A DNA stretch of 64,000 nt from an uncultured Prevotellaceae bacterium (GTDB taxonomy: Bacteria > Bacteroidota > Bacteroidia > Bacteroidales > Bacteroidaceae). The position numbers were made by a program, and so were the translations under genes. The stretch covers positions 62,001 to 126,000 of the forward strand of contig CAMVJU010000001.1 of the NCBI GenBank assembly GCA_947167935.1, read 5' to 3'. Positions 53,316 to 59,553 of this stretch are shown piece by piece. The notes below the pieces were generated by a model that did not search any database, was not told where the DNA came from, and saw only the letters and a program-made list of their open reading frames with translations. Numbering within the stretch: position 1 is the first letter of the stretch; each line of letters begins with the position of its first letter.

Positions 53316-53421
53316 AATCGATTATGTTAAAATGTTAATACTTTTTTTATTTGGTTAAATGTTCAGTCTTTTGTATTCAGAGGCCCGGCCTCCTCGCGTG
53401 CGCGTACATTATTTATGTCTT

Positions 53422-53557
53422 GTAGCCCATCGGGGAGTCGCGCTCGAGCTTGCTCGCTTCGCTCGTCGATGTTCCGGCTTTGCCGCCTGAGCACCTACTG
53501 GAGCGCAAGAACTCCGATGGCTTAGTAGCTCATCGGGGAGTCGAACCCCGATGAGCT
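53422..53557. repeat. Structured repeat with T-arm-like hairpin
   Basis: GTAGCCCATCGGGGAGTCG (53422) recurs with one change at 53525. The second copy is part of a perfect 12-bp stem (53527-53538 with 53546-53557). On the - strand its top, CGGGGTTCGACTCCCCG, has the shape of a tRNA T-arm. It lies 11 bases 3' of the 668-aa fimbrillin gene and could act as its terminator or an RNA stabiliser. Smaller GC-rich hairpins lie between the copies. Confidence 0.65.
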
Positions 53558-53568
53558 TAAATTGAGGT

Positions 53569-55575
53569 TTACTTGTCAATCTTGATAACTTTCACGGCGC
53601 AGTCGATGTTGAAGTTGGTCACCTTCTGGTAGTAGGCACCAGCTTTGAAATCTGCAGGAGCTGCAGTGGTGCAGTCGATGTCCGTATAATAGGTAGCTGT
53701 TCCCCAGTCATCAGGTGCGGTTTCGAAATAGAAGCCAGTTGGGAAGGTTGTGTTTTTGTTGTCCTTTTCCACATAAATATATGCGTAGGTCTTTCCTGCC
53801 TCCGGCTGGAACATGGCGGCTTCTCCGGCATTGATACTGATATCGTTGCCGTCTACGCAAGGAATGGTGGTGACTGTAGCGTCAACGCCTTCCACCAACT
53901 TCATCACAATGCCGTTTCGACCTGTCAGCACGCCGCCGCTGTATGAAGTGCGGATATTCAGTGCGTCCATGACGGTAGCTTCTGAGATGGTTTCGCCAGC
54001 TGTAATTTCCCAGAGATAGCGCTTTGGCGTGGTGGCATTGAGGTCGTCCATGAGCACGCCATCCTTCATCACCTGGATGTAGATAGGCTCACCATTTGCC
54101 TCATACTCGTCCTTGCTCACGTCGTGTCCCTTCTGATAGGTGGTGATGCTGGGCGTGGCCACGGTGGTGATGGTGCTCTGCTTGCCCTCCACGGCGTCGA
54201 TAACGACTGCATCGAAGGTGATGGGGTAGAGACCTGCGGGGTCAACGGGCTCCGTTTCGCCATCAGGAATGATATTCGTGGTCCAACCGTTGGTGTTGTC
54301 GGTGATTTTGAAGATGTAGGTGTAGGCGTAGTTCGGCAGCCACTGTGTGTAAGTGCTGGGCACGAAAGCCTTGGCGCCGTAAATATGAATCTCCTCGCCA
54401 GAGCCGTCAATGGAAACAAGCGTGTAGTCGATGCGCAGCTCTAAGACGGTGCCTGCGGGGTTGGGCAGCATAATCTCGTAGTCCTTGTTGTTGGCATAGG
54501 ATGCCGTATTCAGAGTGCGACCAAGGTAGATATCGCCTGCTTTCTCCTGTCCCTCTTTGCCGCTGTACTGCAGCTTGCCAAAACGCTGCGTGGTCAGACT
54601 GCTATTGGCATCGGCTGCAAAACTGGCGTGGGCCTGGTTGTAGTCGGGGTCGTCAAACTGTCCTTTTCTCGTAGTTGGGAAGTAGACAGTGTAGGTGCCG
54701 TGGGTGAAGAAATAGTCATTGTCAGCAGCGCCGCTGGTGAAGAGGTTGGCTTCGTCATCCTTGTCGCGGACATCATCACCAGTCTCGTTGATTTTCTTGC
54801 TGTCATTAAGATAGAAGTGCACTTCCTTCACCGAATAGCCAGGCACGGTCTCATAGATGGCCATACGCACCTTTGAGGCGAGACTGCGGAAGGTAAGTGG
54901 CACAGTCTGCTGGTAGGCGTACTTGGGGTCTGTACCGTCCTTGTAGACTGACACCATGTCGGCAATGTAGCACTTGGCCAGGTCTATGCGACTGCCGCCG
55001 ATGGTGTAGGCTTTTGTTGCCATGTTGGCATAGTCGATAGCTGTGACGACCACTTCGCCATCGGCTACAACATTGGTTGCATTAGCATCGGATGATGCCG
55101 TCACCTTGTCTACAACGGGAGTTGCCTCGCCTGTAGAGTAGGCAATGAAGTCATACTGATCGTAGGTGTAGTCCCAATACTTGATGGTCTGCTTCACCTT
55201 GGGGTTTGCATCAGCCTTGTAAAGGCTTGACGGTTGAGCCACTTCGACGCCTACATACTCCCAATCGTTGGTGTTGCTCTCGGTGGTACCTGCGGTGTTG
55301 GCCTGCCAGTTCACGACATAGTTGTCAAACACGGTGGCTGATGCCGAGCTGTTGAGCTTGAATCCGCTCACAGTAAAGTGCTTGTTCAGCAGGTTAGCGG
55401 CATCGGCGCCTACGTGCTCATTCGCACGGGTAATAGCTTTGAAGCCAGAACCGAAGGCAATGGTGTTGTTCTGCATCTTGTCGGGCGAGTTCTCACTACC
55501 AACGAAGTCATCGCTGCTGCAGCTGACGAGCGAAACGGCTGCCACGGCTGCAAGGAGGAAATACTTTGTTTTCAT
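53569..55575 (-). CDS. Fimbrillin-family lipoprotein (668 aa)
   Basis: The signal peptide is MKTKYFLLAAVAAVSLVSCSSD with lipobox LVSC. It shares NDWEYVGVEVAQ, QTIKYWDYTYDQYDFIAYS, LTFRSLASKVRMAIYETVPG and YTQWLPNYAYTYIFKI with the 630-aa protein. The C-terminal extension again has GKTYAYIYVEKD, ATYYTDIDCTT and VKVIKIDK. With the 630-aa gene it looks like a paralogous pilin pair, possibly alternative major subunits. It is preceded by an AT-rich leader with a 7-bp repeat and no clear promoter box. Confidence 0.85.
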   Translation of the reverse strand: MKTKYFLLAAVAAVSLVSCSSDDFVGSENSPDKMQNNTIAFGSGFKAITRANEHVGADAANLLNKHFTVSGFKLNSSASATVFDNYVVNWQANTAGTTESNTNDWEYVGVEVAQPSSLYKADANPKVKQTIKYWDYTYDQYDFIAYSTGEATPVVDKVTASSDANATNVVADGEVVVTAIDYANMATKAYTIGGSRIDLAKCYIADMVSVYKDGTDPKYAYQQTVPLTFRSLASKVRMAIYETVPGYSVKEVHFYLNDSKKINETGDDVRDKDDEANLFTSGAADNDYFFTHGTYTVYFPTTRKGQFDDPDYNQAHASFAADANSSLTTQRFGKLQYSGKEGQEKAGDIYLGRTLNTASYANNKDYEIMLPNPAGTVLELRIDYTLVSIDGSGEEIHIYGAKAFVPSTYTQWLPNYAYTYIFKITDNTNGWTTNIIPDGETEPVDPAGLYPITFDAVVIDAVEGKQSTITTVATPSITTYQKGHDVSKDEYEANGEPIYIQVMKDGVLMDDLNATTPKRYLWEITAGETISEATVMDALNIRTSYSGGVLTGRNGIVMKLVEGVDATVTTIPCVDGNDISINAGEAAMFQPEAGKTYAYIYVEKDNKNTTFPTGFYFETAPDDWGTATYYTDIDCTTAAPADFKAGAYYQKVTNFNIDCAVKVIKIDK

Positions 55576-55662
55576 AATCGTTAGTTTTTTAAATTAGTAA
55601 TTGATGATTTGTGATTATTCTTTTTTGTTGATGAATATTTAGTGATGTTTGTTCAATATTTA

Positions 55663-55683
55663 ATGTTCAATGTTCAACGTTTA
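55663..55683. repeat. 7-bp repeat before 668-aa fimbrillin
   Basis: ATGTTCA, ATGTTCA and ACGTTTA, 7 bases 3' of the DUF5119 gene; near-identical to 48580-48600. Confidence 0.65.
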
Positions 55684-55689
55684 ATGGCA

Positions 55690-56898
55690 TTACATGTCAA
55701 ATTCATAGGTGCCTCCGTCCTGTGTATCCAACACTACGGCGTTGAAGCCGGAGCCGCCAGAGCGGCTGGGAATCGGGATGGTGTCTACGTCGAGCTCAAC
55801 GGTGATGACACCGCCGCGAAATCGGTCGCGCACCTGCTTGGTGACATCGAAGACAAAGGTCGAGTCCATACCGTTGTTGAACTGCATGGTCAGGTCCATG
55901 TAATGGCGGTAGGGCTCCTTCACCTCGTCGGCACGGGTGATGTCGTTGGCCTTGAGGTTGCAGATGCCGAAGGTCATCAGTCGTCCGCCCGCAATGTCTA
56001 CATATTCGGTGCCGACGGGCACGTCCTCGGCTCTTGTTCCGAAGGCCACCAGCGGTATGTTATGCTTCATGCGGGTGTCGTAGTGTACGGTGATGGCATC
56101 GCTGCCGCTACATCCGGTGTTCAGGTTGGTGGAGCGTGCCAGTCCAGAGAGGGACGCAGAGCCGTCGATGGCGGCAATACGTCCGTTGTTGTTGTGTAGG
56201 ATGACCTGTGTCAGATAAATATAGGTGATGGGGTATAGCTGCATATGTAATGTACGCGTCCATACGTCGCGTTCCGGATCGTAGATGAATCCGCGGAGGT
56301 CGCGGTTCACGTCGATGGCTTGCTCATAGGCGCTGAAGAGCGGCTCGGGCGCATAGAAGGAGTGGGTGAAGCGCGGTGCCTGATAGCGCGAGATGTGCAT
56401 CGTCTGGTTGGTGTAGGCGATGACGCTGTCGAGCGAGGTCTGCTCATCGAAGTTCAGGCTCTGCACGCCGTCGAGCGTCGAGATCTGGTTCCATGTGAGG
56501 ATATCCCAGTAGCCCCAGTTGTAGCGCTCCCTGTAGCTGGTGCCCTCGACAGTGCTTGCGACGACGCCGGTATGCGGTGCGTAGGGTGTGCTGGCGGTGT
56601 AGTAGCGGCGCAGGTTGAATACCTTCGGCATGGTATAGCCCAGCTCGCCGAAGAGTTCGCGGTCGGTGTCGTCCCAGCCGTAGTACCACTCGGCACGCCA
56701 GTTGTAATCGATGCCAAGGTCGGTCTCGTAGTCCCAGAACACGTCGAGGTTGAGGTCGATGACGGGCATCTCCATCTCTATCTCCTGTGCGTCATAGAGG
56801 TGCAGAGGCGGCTCGGGACTGCAGGAAATGAAGAATGAAGAATGAAAAATGAAGAATGTCAGCGCGGCGAAGGCGCGGCGGAAGAGTTTCTTATTCAT
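55690..56898 (-). CDS. DUF5119-type fimbrial-locus lipoprotein
   Basis: The start MNKKLFRRAFAALTFFIFHS (56898) is chosen because GGAGG lies 8 bases upstream, a rare true Shine-Dalgarno here. A 25-residue extension upstream is repeat translation. The signal peptide ends SFFISC (lipobox-like) and its core is coded by a 7-bp tandem repeat. The protein of about 402 residues shows LHLYDAQEIEMEMPVIDLNL, WRAEWYYGWDD and the C-terminal RFRGGVITVELDVDTIPIP as expected of DUF5119 proteins, which in Bacteroides sit in fimbrial operons. Its ATG overlaps the DUF3575 stop by 8 bases. Confidence 0.78.
   Translation of the reverse strand: MNKKLFRRAFAALTFFIFHSSFFISCSPEPPLHLYDAQEIEMEMPVIDLNLDVFWDYETDLGIDYNWRAEWYYGWDDTDRELFGELGYTMPKVFNLRRYYTASTPYAPHTGVVASTVEGTSYRERYNWGYWDILTWNQISTLDGVQSLNFDEQTSLDSVIAYTNQTMHISRYQAPRFTHSFYAPEPLFSAYEQAIDVNRDLRGFIYDPERDVWTRTLHMQLYPITYIYLTQVILHNNNGRIAAIDGSASLSGLARSTNLNTGCSGSDAITVHYDTRMKHNIPLVAFGTRAEDVPVGTEYVDIAGGRLMTFGICNLKANDITRADEVKEPYRHYMDLTMQFNNGMDSTFVFDVTKQVRDRFRGGVITVELDVDTIPIPSRSGGSGFNAVVLDTQDGGTYEFDM
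56827..56861. repeat. 7-bp tandem repeat in DUF5119 signal peptide
   Basis: Five units, AATGAAG, AATGAAG, AATGAAA, AATGAAG and AATGTCA. On the - strand they encode LTFFIFHSSFFI, the hydrophobic core. It is the same heptamer family as in giant A (48454). Confidence 0.88.
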
Positions 56899-58444
56899 GG
56901 GCACTCCTCCTTTCTTTTTGTGGGCTATTGGCTCTATTAGCCTCATAGGCCCCATAAGCCTCATAGGCCTCATGGGCTCTAAAGCTCACTCCTTTCTTGT
57001 TGATTCTGCGGTACAACAGGTCATAGCTGAGGGTGATGCCCACACGGGTGGGACCCAGCCAGTTCCAGCGGTACTGGCGCTTCTTGAAGAACTCCGGCTT
57101 CTGCGTCCACTTGTAATAGTAGAGGTCGTCGTGGTAGGCAGGGTTGACGGGATTCTCATACTGGTACGGGTCGTACTTGCAGCGGAAGAATCCGGCCTGT
57201 AGGCCCAGCTCCAGGCGCCAGTGGCCGTTTCTCGAGAGCGGAACGACATAGCCAAGGCCGAGGCCGGCGCCAGCGCCTTCGCCCACCCATCCGCGGTTGG
57301 CATCGAAGCAGATGCCGAAGATGCCGGCATGGACATAGGCCTGCAGGTAGAAGCCGCTGAAGGCCGACTTGTGTGCACCGTGAATTGCTGGCTCGGATTC
57401 AGGCTCATGTGTCCTGTGGCCCTTGAGGTAATAGCGGGTCTCCAGCTGGTAGTTACGCAGCTGGAAATACTTGTGCGCCCTGTAGTCTTGCCACCAAGGC
57501 ATGTCGAAAGAGGCGCCGAAGGTGAAGTGGCCTTTCTTCGGATAGTATTCAATGGCGACGTTGGGGATGGGGCACCATCGGTCATAGCCTGGGACGTAGG
57601 CAGCGTCGAGCAACAAGTTAGTCTTGATGGAGAGGAACTCGCAGCGGGGAAGGATGACCGGGGCGACCGGAACCTCTGGGATGACTGTGACCACAGTGTC
57701 TACTGGGACAAAGGGGATGACAGGTTCGATAGGCTCAACGGGCTTGACAGGCTCGGCGGGCTTTGCCTTGCGCAGCACCATGATGAAGCGGGCGGTGCGC
57801 AGCTGGGGGAAGTAGGTCCTGAAAAGACGCAGCCACAGCTGACCGTTGCGTGCAGTCTGCAGCTTGCTCTTCAGCACTGGCAGGTTGTCGCCATATTGGT
57901 TGCACAGACTCTGTACCAGCTCGTAGTCGGGATCTGCAGCACGGCGCATCATCAGACAGAGCGAGGCGTAGTCCTCGATACTGTTGTCGACGGTAAGTAG
58001 GCTGTCGGCCACGTGGTAGGTCATGCGCTGTGCCATGAAATCATACAAGGACTGTGCACGGCGCTGCCCCAGCGTGGCGTTGACCTGTACGGCGCCTTCA
58101 GGCGATGCCGTGCCGCGGAACACCATCTTCACCAGCTGCAGGCTGTCGAGGTTGAGCTGCGGAATCACTTTTTGCTCCAGCTCGTTAAGCAGGCTGTTAC
58201 CTTGCGGCAGCATCCACTGGTTGACAGGGAATACCACGCAGGCAGCTTGGTCGAAGAACTGCTCGTCAGAGAGGGTGGGGATGGGCTCATTGTCATCAAG
58301 AATGATGACGTAAGGATAGGACTTGTAGTAGGTGGTGTCGTTGAGATACGGCAATGCCTTCGCGTGCGTGGGCGCGTATAAAAAAAGCCCAAGCAAGAAC
58401 GCCAAAATGGCGTGTCTGTGTGCGTATCTCAAAACGGTTTTCAC
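56891..58444 (-). CDS. DUF3575 outer-membrane protein, OmpA-like N-terminus
   Basis: The 517-residue protein starts with GTG (58444); the frame is closed by TAA 15 bases upstream and holds no ATG, so the start is forced. A signal peptide (AILAFLLGLFLYAPTHA) precedes an OmpA-like half (KMVFRGTASPEGAVQVNATL, LGQRRAQSLYDFM). Then come a Pro/Val linker (about residues 230-268, PVKPVEPIEPV) and a DUF3575 beta-barrel (FLSIKTNLLLDAAYVPGYDR, GAGLGLGYVVPLSRNGHW). The C-terminal 25 residues (AHEAYEAYGAYEANRA) translate a 9-bp repeat. It is the first gene of the 44-kb block and has a strong promoter. Confidence 0.83.
   Translation of the reverse strand: MKTVLRYAHRHAILAFLLGLFLYAPTHAKALPYLNDTTYYKSYPYVIILDDNEPIPTLSDEQFFDQAACVVFPVNQWMLPQGNSLLNELEQKVIPQLNLDSLQLVKMVFRGTASPEGAVQVNATLGQRRAQSLYDFMAQRMTYHVADSLLTVDNSIEDYASLCLMMRRAADPDYELVQSLCNQYGDNLPVLKSKLQTARNGQLWLRLFRTYFPQLRTARFIMVLRKAKPAEPVKPVEPIEPVIPFVPVDTVVTVIPEVPVAPVILPRCEFLSIKTNLLLDAAYVPGYDRWCPIPNVAIEYYPKKGHFTFGASFDMPWWQDYRAHKYFQLRNYQLETRYYLKGHRTHEPESEPAIHGAHKSAFSGFYLQAYVHAGIFGICFDANRGWVGEGAGAGLGLGYVVPLSRNGHWRLELGLQAGFFRCKYDPYQYENPVNPAYHDDLYYYKWTQKPEFFKKRQYRWNWLGPTRVGITLSYDLLYRRINKKGVSFRAHEAYEAYGAYEANRANSPQKERRSAHE
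56931..56984. repeat. 9-bp tandem repeat in DUF3575 gene end
   Basis: Six units of the GCCTCATAG type, in-frame, encoding the Ala/Glu/Tyr tail. They are related to the array at 12717-12779. Confidence 0.8.
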
Positions 58445-58478
58445 TACTTTTTCTTGTTAATTTATGTCTACTAAAGAG

Positions 58479-58510
58479 CAAAATTAGGAAAAATAGTTGA
58501 AAACCGCAAA
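58479..58510 (-). promoter_or_regulatory. Bacteroidetes-type promoter of the fimbrial/giant block
   Basis: On the - strand: TTTG (58507-58510), exactly 20 bases, then TAATTTTG (58479-58486). This fits the -33 TTTG / -7 TAnnTTTG consensus of the Bacteroidetes primary sigma factor. The start codon of the DUF3575 gene is 35 bases further on. Confidence 0.82.
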
Positions 58511-58573
58511 TATTTTTTTGTTTTTTTTGCATTTGATGTGCAATTTCTTCGTGTGTGCGTACAACAATATAGA

Positions 58574-58599
58574 GGAAACGGCTCGTTTCCCGCTTTTTT
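58574..58599. terminator. Hairpin with T-run next to phoH
   Basis: GGAAACG (58574) pairs with CGTTTCC (58584) around GCT, followed on the + strand by seven Ts. In the phoH direction the A-run comes first and the hairpin ends in a weak U-stretch. It could separate phoH from the fimbrial promoter. Confidence 0.5.
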
Positions 58600-59549
58600 T
58601 ATTCTGCGTTACGCTCTTTGTCGAAGGTCTCGTAGGCGTTGACGATGCGCGTCACCAATTTGTGACGTACGATGTCCTTTTGGTTGAGGTTAACGACACC
58701 GATTCCCTCCACATTTCCAAGGATGTGAAGTGCCTCAATCAGACCGCTTTTTTGGGAATGGGGAAGGTCGATTTGCGATGTGTCGCCGGTAATGATCATC
58801 TTCGTGTTCCAGCCCATGCGGGTAAGGAACATTCGTATCTGCGCCGGCGTGGTGTTCTGGGCCTCATCGAGGATGACGACAGCGTCGCTCAATGTGCGAC
58901 CGCGCATGAAGGCCAGAGGAGCTATCTGGATGACGTGTTTTTCCATCATATCCTGCAGTTTTACCTGCGGCAGCATGTCCTCCAAGGCATCGTAAAGGGG
59001 CTGCAGATAGGGGTCGATCTTGTCCTTCATGTCACCAGGCAAAAAGCCCAGTTTCTCACCTGCCTCAACGGCTGGTCGGGAGAGGATGATTTTCTTCGCA
59101 GTCTTCTCCTTTAATGCCTTGACTGCCAATGCGATGGATAAGTAGGTCTTGCCTGTTCCGGCTGGGCCTACGGCGAACACCATGTCGTTATTGTGATAGG
59201 CATCGATGAGGTGCTGCTGATTGACCGACCGGGCCTTGATCGGACGTCCGCTGACGCTGTAGCAGACGACGTCGTCAGGCACGTCGTCATTCAGCCGTTT
59301 GCCGCGTGTGATGTCGAGGATATCCTCTTCTTTCAGGGCGTTGAACTTCAGCACATGCTGGCGCATGCGCTCCACGCTCTCCTCAAAGGCGGCCAGCTGC
59401 GCTTCGTCACCCAATACACGTATGACGTTATCGCGGGCCACGATGCGCAACTTGGGATAGAGTGCCTTCAGCATCTGCAGATGGGCGTTGCCTACCCCGT
59501 AGAAAACGACGGGATCGATGTCTTCTAAGACGATGTGTTTCTCTGTCAA
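58599..59549 (-). CDS. phoH: PhoH family protein
   Basis: This 316-residue predicted ATPase has Walker A FAVGPAGTGKTYLSIALA (about residue 128), Walker B AVVILDEAQNTTPAQIRMFL and the PhoH segment KMIITGDTSQIDLPHSQKSG. The N-terminal 100 residues contain a KH-like region. PhoH proteins are thought to act in RNA metabolism (PhoH/PhoL type), and in many bacteria the gene neighbours ybeY. It follows clpC by 4 bases, so the two may be co-transcribed. Confidence 0.93.
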   Translation of the reverse strand: MTEKHIVLEDIDPVVFYGVGNAHLQMLKALYPKLRIVARDNVIRVLGDEAQLAAFEESVERMRQHVLKFNALKEEDILDITRGKRLNDDVPDDVVCYSVSGRPIKARSVNQQHLIDAYHNNDMVFAVGPAGTGKTYLSIALAVKALKEKTAKKIILSRPAVEAGEKLGFLPGDMKDKIDPYLQPLYDALEDMLPQVKLQDMMEKHVIQIAPLAFMRGRTLSDAVVILDEAQNTTPAQIRMFLTRMGWNTKMIITGDTSQIDLPHSQKSGLIEALHILGNVEGIGVVNLNQKDIVRHKLVTRIVNAYETFDKERNAE

Positions 59550-59553
59550 TTTG

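Noticed and set aside
53527..53557. tRNA gene
   Set aside because: Only the T-arm shape is present; no D-arm, anticodon arm or acceptor stem can be drawn around it.
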